A DNA stretch of 64,000 bases, taken from NCBI GenBank assembly GCA_026419775.2, contig JAOPGA020000683.1, positions 62,001-126,000 on the forward strand, written 5' to 3'. This DNA is from Acrasis kona. Its lineage: Eukaryota > Heterolobosea > Eutetramitea > Acrasida > Acrasidae. Shown here in pieces: positions 52,084-63,589 of the stretch. The position numbers and the translations under genes are program-made. The notes below the pieces were generated by a model. The model searched no databases, was not told the DNA's origin, and was given only the letters and a program-made list of their open reading frames with translations. How positions within the stretch are numbered: position 1 is the stretch's first letter; the number at the start of each line of letters is the position of its first letter.

Positions 52084-53278
52084 TCAAAATAAAAACCAGT
52101 CTTGAATCAAAGTCCTTGTGTAGTTAAAAATGTTTTCAATTTTATTGATCGCAAGATCTCTTACATGAACATTATCACTAAGCTTGTTCTCACTAGCAAA
52201 CCCACTTGCGGTGTCATTAATTTCCAAAATGTATTCCTGTCCTTCCTCTCCAACTCCGACGGCATCAACAGTCAGAATGTCCATTTTGTAATGGTCACCA
52301 AATAACTCATCACTCACTTTGTTGGCCCATGATTTATATCTCGGAAGAACTTCAATTTCTGTCAAAATACTACTACCTACGTTTCCCTTCCAATTAGAAG
52401 ACACTCTTTTATAGGCTCTAAAATGACTACCGATTTTTTGTACACGAATGTCATGGGTTTTTCCTTCTATGAAACTTTCGGCCGTGATAAAGTCATCATA
52501 TCGGGTTATTGTCCCTGCAATATCTCTGAGTTCATCGGAAATGTTTTTATTATCTTTTGAACCAATTTTAATTTTACCGTACCCGGCGTCGGCAGTTCCA
52601 ACTTTAAGGACTAGAGGAGGGGTAGGATGAAATAACATTGAACGAGCGTCTGAATACATAAATTGGTCAATTAATGGAAAATTTTCGAACCCTAATCGAT
52701 CTCGTAATTTTCCTAATGCTTTGAATGGAGTGAGCAGTAAAGAGTCGAGTGATAACTTACCACCGTGTACAAAGGGACGTTGTAGATTCATGTAAACCGA
52801 TTCGAAGCTATTAACAGCGGGAACTTGAGCATGAAGAAAACCTTGTAAATGTACTGTATAGTCCTAATCGTGTTAATTTGGTGTTGAGTTAATTTACCTC
52901 TGATTTTGACTTTAATCCAATGACCAATTTTCTAACAATTGCAAAATCAGGCTGGAAAGTGCGGGTATTTCTCCTCGTGGTATTATAGGCATTCAACACT
53001 CCTTTTAATTGAACTAAACATCTTCGGGTGTTCTTGTCTTTTTTATACTCATTGTAACTTGTTACTGATTGTATGTCCCTCCACATGCACTGCTCTACTT
53101 TAAAATCGTACTTTTGATGATTCGCATCAGCAAACAATTTGTCCCAATCAACGTCGTTGGCATCTATAACTAAAACATTTATTTGGACTTTGGGTGCGGA
53201 GACTGGTCTGTCTACTTGAACTTCTTCTGCACTATTGTCACTAGACTTGCTAGCGGCCATCTTCCTCAACAGGTTCAT
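52084..53278 (-). CDS. Synapsin-family ATP-grasp protein (two exons)
   Basis: Exons 53278-52898 and 52863-52084, intron 34 bp; 1161 nt, 386 aa. ATG 53278 is the first Met in frame (MNLLRKMAASK). The protein aligns by eye along the whole synapsin domain C: QINVLVIDANDVDWDKLF, FAIVRKLVIGLKSKSE across the intron to VPAVNSFESVYMNLQRPFV, ENFPLIDQFMY, PLVLKVGTADAGYGKIKI, AESFIEGKTHDIRVQKIG and FRAYKRVSSNWKGNVGSSI, then ILEINDTASGF. These match the ATP-grasp and Ca/ATP-binding parts. The animal A, B and E regions, with phosphorylation sites, are missing. Animal synapsins coat synaptic vesicles; here a vesicle-tethering role would be inference, and a metabolic ATP-grasp role is possible. Confidence 0.9.
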
Positions 53279-53609
53279 GACAAGTTCTTTGTATTGTAAA
53301 AGGTAATCAAAATGCACAAAATCAAACGATGAATGTCAAAACAAACTTAAGTTTATTGTCCTCTCAACAGTAACTCAGAAAACAAAACTATACATCAAAA
53401 ACGAGTAAATTTTGAATAATGAATAGAATAGTACCTGCGGCAGAATAAATTGTTCTTCTTGACAGTTTTGAACAAAAAAAATGACCCTATTGCTGCGGAC
53501 GATTTTGATGTCAACGTCACGGAAGTTCATTTTACCCCGGATTGCGTCAATTTAACGACGTGTTTGGTAATATTAAAAGCCCCTTAAAACTTTGATTTGA
53601 CTTCATCAA

Positions 53610-54847
53610 ATGTTGGAGAAAGAGTATATTGAGATTCCTTCAGGCTTTCTCGATAAGATAGTCACAAACAAAGGCGTGGCTATTGGCGAAATTAATAAGA
53701 GACACAAAGTCCTTTTAATGTTCTTGAGGTAAAGTACTTTTTTGGCGAATTACTAAAATCCACGTAGAAGGATAGGATGTATGTTCTGTAAGGAGACACT
53801 CAAAGACATTGCAGAGGCTTACAACTCTCTTATTCAGTTCAATACTGTACCTGTTGTTGTACACATTGAAACTCCAACAGTCTTTGCCAACTTCATGAAG
53901 GAAGTAAGAGAACCACCTTATTTGTAACTAACCACCTCTTTACATAGTTCTCCAATGGTGACCCAATTCTATTGAACTTGATTTCTGCCTATGATGAAGA
54001 TTTTGTACTTTCAAAGCAATTCCAAATTGTTTCAATGTCTGATCTACCAGTCCTTGGTAACTTGAAAAATACATTTAAAATGTTCAAAAGAGGATACGAA
54101 GCATCAAAGAATGGTTTCCATCAAAACATGCTGACTTCCTTAAGCGGACCAGATCCACTCCGCATCCCATCATTGTTCATCATCGAGAATGGTAAAATAG
54201 TTAATGAGTGCCGTCAAAATTTCATTGGAGAGAAAACCGACTACATTCAAGTCATGATTGATCCCGAAAACTTTGGTGAAGAAATTATTCCCATCGGACC
54301 CATAACCAAAGAAATGTTCTGCGATGGAGTTTATTGCGAAATGAGACCAAAAGCAAAACAAGAGGAACCCAAAGTAGAAGAAGTACAAATTAAAAACAAA
54401 AGTGAACAAAAGTATTCATGCATACCAAGTCCTACTGCTGGTTTACCGGAAGAAGAAGAGGCGCCCATTGAATTAAAAGATGTATTGAACAATAAGAGAA
54501 GACTTCGATTCTTCCATGTATTTGCCGCCAAACAACATGCCGCTGAGAATGTGGTCTTTTGGCAGGAAGTCAACGGAAGGTTTAAAAAGAAGGAAGATGA
54601 TGAGGAAAGGTTGAGAGTTGCGAAAAATATATGTGAAGTGTTCTTTGATCCAGAGTCGTTGATGGAAATTAACATTAAGGAGTCGTCTAAGAATTCTGTT
54701 AAAAGTAGATTGAGTGAAGAAGGACCTGTATTTGATTTGTTTGACGGCATTATAAAGGAAATAGAAGATCATATTTTGATTCATTTGTTTGCATTGTTTA
54801 CCGAAACGATTGAGTTTAAGGATATGGTAGAAAAAACGAAAGAATAA
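53610..54847 (+). CDS. Thioredoxin-fold (PRXL2/AhpC-like) - RGS fusion protein (three exons)
   Basis: Exons 53610-53728, 53768-53903 and 53948-54847; introns are 39 and 44 bp; 1155 nt, 384 aa. The N-terminal ~190 residues read as a peroxiredoxin-like-2 type thioredoxin fold: KVLLMFLRRIGCMFCKETLKD, with a C-x-x-C-like CMFC, PVVVHIETPTVFANFM, then RIPSLFIIENGKIVNE. After a charged linker, residues ~255-375 form an RGS domain (LRFFHVFAAKQHAAENVVFW, a DDEERLRVAKNICEVFF helix and FDLFDGIIKEIEDHIL). RGS on a thioredoxin fold would couple redox state to G-protein signalling (inference). No membrane segment. Confidence 0.82.
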
Positions 54848-54879
54848 ATGATTTGTATTATTATTTATTTGTTGTCCAG

Positions 54880-55452
54880 TTATAGTTCCTGGTCACGAGT
54901 CAATTCCTCATCTTCCACATCTTCAACATCCTGTTCTAAGAATGCCTGAGCGTCTTGTTGCCTCCGACCTTCATAATATTCGTTGACATGTTTCAGGCTA
55001 CTTCTTATTAGATGGGCCTGCTCTTTGAGGTTATCCATAATCTTAGGTAGGAGTGATGAATTAACGGATTTACAGGGCGTCAACGCTGCGACTGCGACTG
55101 TAAATGTTGAGAGGACTTGACTCAACAAGAGTTGATTTGAAGACAACATGTACATTGCCTCCGTTTGTCTATCTTCTATCATTTTAATTTGAGATTGATA
55201 GACTTTTCTCATCAAAGTCTCCGCTGAGCTCCTGCCCCTCGCATTATTCTTTGCGTTGGACTTTGGCTTGGGGATGGACTTTGGCTTGGTGGGTATCTTT
55301 ATGGGCAATATCGAAGATTGTGTTGGTCGCTTTTTACACGGTTGAGAACCACTCGTCTGCGGTTGAGGTGACCTTTGTGAACCGGTATTTGCCTGTGATT
55401 GAGGTCTTTGCGATGATTCTTGTGTGGGGACAAGGTTGGATTTGAATTTCAT
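54880..55452 (-). CDS. Hypothetical protein with Ser/Pro/Gln-rich N-terminus
   Basis: 190 aa. Residues 1-75 are disordered (Gln, Ser, Pro, Lys) with a basic IPTKPKSIPKPKSNAKNNARG stretch; residues ~80-165 are helical with a hydrophobic heptad (MYMLSSNQLLLSQVLSTFTV), and the end is acidic (DVEDVEDEELTRDQEL). Could be nuclear. It converges tail-to-tail with the RGS fusion (33 bp apart). Family not recognised. Confidence 0.6.
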   Translation of the reverse strand: MKFKSNLVPTQESSQRPQSQANTGSQRSPQPQTSGSQPCKKRPTQSSILPIKIPTKPKSIPKPKSNAKNNARGRSSAETLMRKVYQSQIKMIEDRQTEAMYMLSSNQLLLSQVLSTFTVAVAALTPCKSVNSSLLPKIMDNLKEQAHLIRSSLKHVNEYYEGRRQQDAQAFLEQDVEDVEDEELTRDQEL

Positions 55453-55700
55453 TATTTTTATCGAGGAACTTACTCGGAACTCTCTCAGATGCCACCTTCC
55501 ACATTGTAAGTCTTTGGTTACAACATCCCTATCAGAATGCTATTAATTTAAAACGGAAGGAATAGTTTGAGCCAAAGATATTGACTAGAGCACGTTATTG
55601 GTAGCGTCCTTCCAAATCATGTTCTTGCCAAACAGTAACTAGTGCAGGTTGGTTTACAAAAGTCATTCCTGTCACAGAAAACAGTTGAATTGTTTGTGTC

Positions 55701-58700
55701 ATGGTTTTTGATGGTATAAGAAAATCATTAGATATTCCTTCTCGCAAGTCGTTGGACAAGAGACAGATTTCTCCTCGTGATGGTGTTCCCAAACTGCCTC
55801 GTGTGCAGCCACCACAATTCGAAACACTAGATGTTCCAGTGTATAGTGAAAACGACGATGGCGAAGTAGAAGAAGAACAAGAGTTTGAAGAATTCGAATT
55901 TGATGAGGACATGGATCTTGGGGACGCTGAACGTGAACCAGATAGTCAAGACGAGCAAAAAACATTTGATGCAGCACTAGAATGCGTATACCTTCCTATT
56001 CACTCTCAAATCGAACAATCCTTCTCACTCCCAACTTGTTCAGACTTGTTTAACTGTCTTAAAAAAGCATTTCGTTACAACCCAAAATTGATTGAAAGGT
56101 CTTGGAAGAACGTTCAAAATGATTGCTTTCCTAGTCTAACTGGGCAGTACAACCAACCTATCGAAAACAGTGCCAAAGATGTGGTTCTTGATTTGTTGAG
56201 ACAACGTAAAAATGTGATTGAGAAGGATTTGGACCCCTTTTATACAAAAAATAGTTTTCAAACGGACAAGGAGTTTGTTTCATGGAAAAAGGAGACTTTG
56301 TCAATAATTGATGCAATGACTGCAAGTGCAAATGCTGCTAGGACGAAAAGATTCGAAAGCAAAGCAAGAGTTAATGTTGAGGGTATAAGACTTGGAAAAA
56401 ACAAGACTTTATTTGGAATATGTATGTTGCTTTCCCCACTAAAACATTTAACAAGTGATGATAGCATCTAGCATGGAGGTACTTTACAAATTAAAAACCA
56501 GCGCCCAATCAGAAAAAGATTATCTCCTAGAATCAAAATCATCAACCGGCGACATTGATCGTGATTCCGACATTACCTTTGAAGTTGATTTTGAAGAAGA
56601 GTTTATTACAACGTAAGACATGTAAGCACATTAACACTCACAAACAAACAGTAATGTGGATCTTTCGACCATATTAACAATTCGCTTCTACTACAAGTCA
56701 TTCAAAGTAGCCAGGTTCGCTCAAGTAGACATTAAACTATCGGACTTTATCTCGAAAATAGAACCACTTTCAGGTAATTCATTTTCACATCAAAACATTA
56801 ACAATGACAGGTTGTTGGGGACGTCAACAATTCACCGAAGAATTCGAAATCCTATCGTCGGAGAATAACCACCCCATCGGCTTCACGACCGTAACCATTA
56901 ATTTACAATATCAAAAATTTCCACAAGTTGCCGTACAAAGCAAACCATATCGTGACACCACCAACTATCAAGAATTATTTCAGATCCTCATCAACCGACT
57001 TTTATCAAGCAAAAAAATCAATTCCACAAACATGCCTCAAGATGGATCTCTATTTGACTATTCAGAATCATGGATCATCCAAGAATATTGTTCAAGGTAC
57101 AACATTTCAGAGGTCACAAAAAGACTTTGCATATTGACTTGTCTACAATCAAGACCCGATCTATTGAGCGCGTGTAGTAATTACTTTAAACAAGGATTTG
57201 ATTTCCTACATGCCAATCAAGAACATTCATTCTGTCACACCACAAAATCAGAATCAAAAAAATTCCATCAGTTATTACAAAAATCAAATTCGACCTTGGA
57301 GACCATTTTACAAAATATCCAAAAATACATCAAGAGGAAATTCAAATCTAAAAGATGTACTAGAATTGTAATCAATTATTAATGCTGTGGTTATTTGAAC
57401 GACATGGAGGTCGATCAATTCCAAAAACAAATCAAGTATGTGAATAATTAATTAATTAATTAATCATCAATTAGAAAATTAATTAAAAATGGATTCGTAA
57501 AGGAATACGAAAAGTTGACCAAAAACGAAAAATTTTCTGCAAAGTTATTCATAAGGGCCACCGTTCAATTAATTCCAATTTTCAAATCGATCAAGAATTA
57601 TAATTCATCCATTCCATCATTTATAGATTATACCAATCAAGCATTAAAAATCTTATACACTTCATTCGTAAATGAATTTAATAAAATGGGCGGAAGAGAT
57701 GCATGTAGCGGCAAAGAATTATTAAAACTAGCAGATTGCATTTTCGATTTGAATCAATTCATCGATTCTACATTTCCGTAATGTTACCATTTTAATTTCG
57801 AAAATGTTAACCATTTTGTAGAAATTTGAATCACGACGAATTTGAATTTTTGGAATATGATTACCTGATGAAAAATGCATTCAAGAAATTCATATCGGAA
57901 TCAAGAGATTTGAATTCCAAGATGATTCGAGATTCCATCGAGGACGAAAATTGGATCGCCATCAATCAAAATGATTCGAAATTACACAGCAGGTCGAGTT
58001 GTTCCTTATTTAGTCAACCCAACTTTATGTTAAAATTCATTCACGAATTAAATCACATTCAAAAAGAAAAGAGCATCGAAGCGATGGGTCAATTCATGAT
58101 TGAATCGAGTCATCGTTACGTTTCTGAATTACACGAATCGTGCATTAATTATTTTTTAAATCACCCCTCGTCATGTCCCAATAACGACCACCACTCGTCA
58201 TCATCATCGCCCACGTTCGAAATTTCAATTTCAGATGACATTTATGTCAAATTAAATAACATGTTCGTGGTGAAGGAACATTTGGTCGTTTGGATCCAAT
58301 CACAATTTGAAATCAGAAACATGATCGAATTGCCGTGGACCTTGTATCAAGATTTGGAATCTAATTTATATCAAGATTTGAAATCGCTCAATCCCGTTCA
58401 ATTATCCAAAAAAAACAAAACCACACAAATCAAATTGGACCAAGACGATTCCGATCTGCAGGAACTAAATGTGGAGAAATCTACATTTGTGGAATTGAAT
58501 GCGTCGAGAGAATCCGTAATGGACATTATGATTGATTTGCATCGTTCCAAAATCAAATCTGGAATTCAAAACACATTGTTGGACATGAAGAAGGAATTCA
58601 AAAAAAAAAAGGACAGGAATGTGGATCTGGAAGAATTCGAATCCAAATTCAAGAATGCGATCGTTAATTTGTTCGTGTCGAACGTGATGGATCCATTCGT

Positions 58701-59619
58701 GATTCCCTTCGTTTGTGATTTTTCGAGAATTTGTTACGATGCCATTCAATTCGAATTCATGTTGTTGACATTTGACATGCTGATCGACCAATTGTGCGGA
58801 TTCATCATTTCGATGGATTTCGAAAATGACGATCTGATGAAGCCCATCAAACCCTATCAGCTCAACATTTTGAAAATGATCCATAAGCACGTTTTGATTC
58901 CATATTTTGGTGATTCCAAACCAAAATCAAATCTGGCCATCTCCATGGAAAAATTAGAATCTCATTCTACATTATTAAAAAGTCTTTTCGTCTTGTTCGA
59001 ATTGAATACTCTGGAATTAATAAATGTTTATGCTGAATTTAAAAAATTAAATCATTTGAACAGAATCAGTAGGATCAAACACGTCCATATTATTGCCTTG
59101 TTGAGAAGTAGAAAAAAAGATGGCGTGGCCAAAAAATTCTGGAGCGAACATTGGAAACAAAATGAAGAGAGAAGGGTGGTGGTTCAATTTGGTTTGAAAC
59201 ACTCTGATAGCGAACAAGATGTTTTGATTTGTAGTTTTAAAATAAAAGATTCGAAAATGTCTTTGCAAGTATGTCATTTGACGAAAAGTGCTCTTTGTAT
59301 AGAGAGCAGAAATCAGGGGGTGATGAAGGGTGGCGTTGGTAGTAAGAGAGTTGATATTAAAAAAGTTGATTTGAAGAGTAATAAAAGCATAACTACTGCG
59401 GAGAGCAGTAGAGTTTTTTTGAGCGATATTACTGCTGTTAAAGTTGGTAGTCACCTTGTTCTTGGTAGTAGCTTGAAGGTTTATTTTAATGGTGGTGGTG
59501 TCTGTAGGATGTATTTTGCAAAAAGTAAAAATGCAGAGGCCATGTATCAGGAATTGGTCAAGCAAGGGAAAAAGATTGGTAATTCAAAGGTGGAGAATCA
59601 AGATAAGAATAAAAAGTAA
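55701..59619 (+). CDS. Large C2-like / helical / PH-like protein (1227 aa, seven exons)
   Basis: Exons 55701-56421, 56456-56612, 56652-56773, 56811-57367, 57410-57435, 57475-57777 and 57822-59619; six introns of 34-44 bp; sum 3684 nt, exactly 1228 codons. One exon is only 26 bp. After an acidic N-terminus (YSENDDGEVEEEQEFEEFEF), residues ~290-400 read like a C2 domain: ARFAQVDIKLSDFISKIEPL, WGRQQFTEEFEILSSEN, GFTTVTINLQYQ. A long all-helical region follows (~420-1080), perhaps of the MUN/exocyst-like tether type (weak). The C-terminus has a PH/GRAM-like sequence (SLQVCHLTKSALCIES, VCRMYFAKSKNAEAMYQELV). C2 and PH-like ends suggest a membrane-associated trafficking or GTPase-regulatory protein. 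The exact family is not recognised. Confidence 0.8.
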
Positions 59620-59717
59620 TTTGTTTGAATTTTTTTGTTGTTACGTGTGTTGATGGATAACATGATGTCAATGAAACGTCCAGTCAACCTTTACTCTGAA
59701 AAGCAAGCTCACACGAT

Positions 59718-60573
59718 ATGGCCAAGATCAACGGTATTGAGACTGAGTGGACTCAAATATTGCGCAAGAATGGAATTCTGCCCGAAGAGGAGAAGGAGGA
59801 AGTAGAATTTAATCCAGAAGACTACAAAACAGACCAACAAAAGAAGTATGACATTTTATCATCCAAAACGTTGGAGCAGTTGAGCATTGCTGAGGAAGAT
59901 GGTTTTGATGACGATGATGAGGAGCGCATGTTCGAAGAACTCAAGAAGAAGCGGCTCGAGCAGATGAAACTACAAGCTACCAAAAAGAAGCATTCAGAAC
60001 TAAGAGAAATCAGCGCTACCGAATACACCCAAGAGATCAAAAGTGGTCCAGGTGAATATGTAGTTCTACATCTTTATGTTCAAGCGTAATTCACAAATTA
60101 TCTCCTCAACATTTCTAACCATTCTTTTTAGAAAAAAAGAATGCAAAATTCTAGATGCTGCCATGTTGGAATTATCAAAAGACCACCCAGAAGTCAAATT
60201 CCTACGCATAAGAGGTAATGCTGCAATTCCCAACTATCCTGATTCAAACTGTCCAACTATCCTGGTATACACCAATGATACCATTGCCAAGACATGGGCT
60301 GGTTTGAAGGAATTTGGTGGCGAAGGTATGGGAAAGAAGGAATTAGAGTGGAAGTTTGCAGAATACGGAATCGTCAAGACTAAACTAAAGGAGGCGCCAA
60401 GACTTTTACAAGCAACCGGAAATGCAAAAGGATACGTTGGACCTTCATTCAGCTTCGTCGGACAGACATATGGAAAAAATTACGATTTCGAAGATGACGA
60501 GACAGAAAAGGAAGCACACAGAAGAAGGATGAGAGAAGATGAATACTTTTCTGATGACTCTGATGAAATGTAA
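59718..60573 (+). CDS. Phosducin-like protein (PDCL3/PLP2 type, two exons)
   Basis: Exons 59718-60085 and 60132-60573, intron 46 bp with a CTAAC branch site; 810 nt, 269 aa. The N-terminal acidic helix (TEWTQILRKNGILPEEEKEE) and linker are followed by a thioredoxin-like domain: YVVLHLYVQA, ILDAAMLELSKDHPEVKFLR, PNYPDSNCPTILVYTNDTI, then KTWAGLKEFGG. The tail is acidic (DEYFSDDSDEM). PDCL3/PLP2 proteins are co-chaperones of the CCT chaperonin in tubulin and actin folding; the phosducin branch also binds G-beta/gamma. This sequence fits the PLP2 branch. Confidence 0.92.
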
Positions 60574-60592
60574 ATAAAATCATTTTTTTTAT

Positions 60593-61982
60593 TTATCTCT
60601 TCTTTGGTGACTTTGCCTTTGTCTTTTTTTTACTTTTTGTGGCTTTGAGTTGTTCAAACATTTGACGTGCTTTGAAACTCTTGTAGCATAATTTGATACA
60701 CGTAGCACTTTGTACAATTTTGTTCTCTAAATCAATCTTTTCCTTCTCCTTTCTCTTGCGTTCCATATCCTCCCTTATGTGTTTTTCTTCCAACTCCTTT
60801 TCGTATTGTCTTTCTAATGCTTCCTTTTGTTTGATTTGATCCTCTCTTTTTGACTCCCATTCAGATAATCTATTGTTTACTTCTTCGCTCTCTTTGTCGT
60901 TTTTTGAACGCCAATTGGTCGCTAAAATTTTCATTTCTGCATTTTTATTATCAAGAAATAGTTTAGTTTGTTGGAACACATCGTTCTCAACTTGTAATTC
61001 CATCTTCTTTCTTATGAGTTCCTGTTCTAATACATGTAGTGAGCTGGTCTCCTGTCTTCTCCTACATTCGTTTGAAGCTTCAGTAGTCAACTTGGTTTTC
61101 ATCAAATCCTCCTGGGTTAGCTTTTTTAAATTTCGAAGTTCATCGACGAGTTCAGTGAGCTTGTGAGACCGCTCTTCTATTTCATGTTTCTTGAGTTCTT
61201 TTTCTCTTTTTACATCGGCGCTTAGTTGTTTGACCTGGAGATTTGTTTCCTTCTCTTGTTCAATAATATCCTTCAAATATTTCTTCTGTTCTTGTTCCTC
61301 TAATACTTTTTTTAAAAAGTGCTCGTAGCTTACTTCACTTCTTCCAGATGGAGATTGACTATTTGGTGACGAAACGCCAGATCGATTGCCATATGTGTCT
61401 AGTTTAAGGGATTTATGTATTTTGTTGTGTTGCTTGGCTTGTTTTGTGTCTAGTCCAAGACCATCTAACAACTCTTTTGATAAATTTTCTAAAACTAATT
61501 TGATGTCTGCTCTTTCTGTTTGAACTTTTTTCCAGTTGTTTGTCTCATTTGGGGTTTCTTTCAGATTTCTTGCCAGTTTTTTTGTATTTTCTTTAAGCTT
61601 CTTTTGAATGTTAGCAAGCTCTGCCTCCTTTTGTTTTTGTGCATCTAGCGTTGTGTATTTATCCTGATTTTTATTTCCTCTTTGATAAGACAGCATCTCG
61701 TATCGTTGTCCGAGACGTTTCTGCTCTTCTAAAATAAACGCCTGAAAGAATTAATCTATTGATACAAAGTTAACAACGCACCACTGTATTAGTCTGGTTC
61801 CCAGAATCTTCATCAGTGTCTTCTTGGGCAGTTGCAGAATCTAGTAGAGAGATGTCACTAGATAGCATTTCTAGCAGAGCAAGCTTTTCATCAGAGTTTT
61901 CTAAAATTGAAACCACTCGAAGTGCTTCTACGGGATTTAAAACAGGTGGTCCATCGTTGTATTCATTGTATTGTTTTGTCAT
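60593..61982 (-). CDS. DRC9/IQCG-like dynein regulatory complex protein (two exons)
   Basis: Exons 61982-61782 and 61741-60593, intron 40 bp; 1350 nt, 449 aa, similar to human IQCG (443 aa). The protein is almost entirely charged coiled coil from residue ~70 to 400, with an IQ-like motif near the C-terminus (IVQSATCIKLCYKSFKARQM) and a basic end (KSKKKTKAKSPKKR). The N-terminal segment (LNPVEALRVVSILENSDEK) fits the conserved DRC9 start. It belongs to the nexin-dynein regulatory complex of motile axonemes. DRC10 (IQCD) is an alternative, as it shares coiled coil plus IQ. Confidence 0.65.
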
Positions 61983-62121
61983 TACTCGCGCTCAAACGTA
62001 GTTACAATATCGATGCTAAAAATAAAGTCAACCCGCATCTAGTTGAGTGCAAGAGACATTAATAATTAGAACACCATTTCACGAGCACATTACATCAGTT
62101 ACATTTTACAAATGAGGATTT

Positions 62122-62919
62122 TTATTTAATTTCAGCATACTTTTGTAAGGCTTCGTGCAATTTACCCCACAATCCATCATCATATGATGCAACTTCATCC
62201 CATTCCTCCAAAGCAATGCTCAAACAAGCCAACCATCCTCCCACAATTAAATCGGCGTAAGTCAATTTGTCCCCTTCCAAAAATGGTCCCTTATCACGGA
62301 ATCTATATGATTTTGCAAGATCCGACAATCCAATCTTCAGATTGTCAAACAGACTCTTTCTGAACTCGCCTTTAGGTCTCATTTCTTCCCAAGTTGTTGC
62401 TTGGCTACCAAATTGTTTCGCACGTGCTACAAACTTTGTTTTAGTTTGTTCAGCAGTCTCTGGATTGAGTGGCATTCCGTGTGCGAATATTGCGGCGGAT
62501 GGTGTGAATATGGCATCAACCTTTGCATTGAACACTGACATTAGTCCTACGCTGCTCTTTGGTATGAGCTCTGTCGCATTTGGATATTTTTCATCAAGGT
62601 AGAGGGCAATGTCGAAAGTGTCCCCAACAAAGATACCATTCGAAGTATCGTGTATCACGGGCAAAGTGTAAAAGTCCTCACCATTGGGAAGCTTACGTAC
62701 TGGAGCGACACCAAGTGCCCTGCGTGTAGATTCTACCTCGGGAAGTTCTACCCAGCGTGTTTCGTACTCAGCGCTCTTAACATTTAGGGCATATCTATTA
62801 ATGAATAAATATCTTAATGTGAAAGTTTTAATTTACCTTGTCTTCCAAGGATTTGGAGCGAATGTTCTCTTTGGTGGTCCAGAGGCAATATCGTAAAAGA
62901 GTATTGGTTTGGTGTTCAT
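62122..62919 (-). CDS. Glutathione S-transferase family protein (two exons)
   Basis: Exons 62919-62837 and 62794-62122, intron 42 bp; 756 nt, 251 aa. ATG 62919 (MNTKPILFYDIASG) is chosen because it starts the first beta strand; an upstream in-frame ATG at 63015 would add 32 residues without domain content. The thioredoxin-like half has PPKRTFAPNPWKTRYALN, LPVIHDTSNGIFVGDTFDIA (cis-Pro and the DS-like site) and LDEKYPNA; the helical half contains GPFLEGDKLTYADLIVGGWL, the N-capping box. It resembles the fungal/bacterial etherase-type (LigE/GstFuA) GSTs, where Ser replaces Tyr at the active site. Role: glutathione conjugation or deglutathionylation of small molecules (inference). Confidence 0.88.
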
Positions 62920-63589
62920 GTTACTTGTTTGTTTCTCTTCGGAACTTGGAATGGAACCTGACTTGTCAACCCCGAGTGACGTAATTGTTTGTTCCTTATT
63001 GGGATGCCAAAACATGAGTAGAATGACGGATCTTCCAATTCATAACCAGATAAATTTCTGTTTCTTTCAGTCCCGTCCTTTCTGAATAGCTTTAACAAGT
63101 AGAGTTTGTATGCAATGTACAATTTTATTTAAAGAATGGCTGCTGCAATACCTACACCTCCAGCTACGACTGACACAGCGCTATTGTATTGCTTTTCTTC
63201 TCCCAAATTCTCTCCATACTCGTATTAGGCTGGTGCTTAGGACCATTATAAATAACGGAAATCATCACTTTAAAAAATCTTAGAAAAGATAAAAGGATCC
63301 GACGACACCAATAGTAATATCTTGTATATCGAAAATTTAAACATTTTTAAAACCTTTCGCTTAACTATCCTTTTTCTATCCATCAAACAATACACATTTG
63401 ATTATCTTTATGTCAAAGCCTGAATGGTTTACACTTTCCTAAAAAAATAGCGAGTTATAGTTTAACTGAACCGTTATTGATATAAATGGCGAATAAAGAG
63501 ATTGATCAGTTAACTGATAATTAAGTTGGTTGGTTTAGCTGGCAATAAATACTCCATCATTGTGTCTGTATGATAATCAAAACACAAAA
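62920..63589. other. Intergenic region
   Basis: Divergent promoters for the GST (leftwards) and the secreted protein (rightwards) should lie here. A minus-strand frame at about 63137-63225 ends in AVSVVAGGVGIAAAIL but has a stop directly upstream and no start; not called as a gene. Confidence 0.35.

Noticed and set aside
57441-57463. ATTA tetranucleotide run
   Set aside because: A short microsatellite inside a 39-bp intron; no further significance seen.
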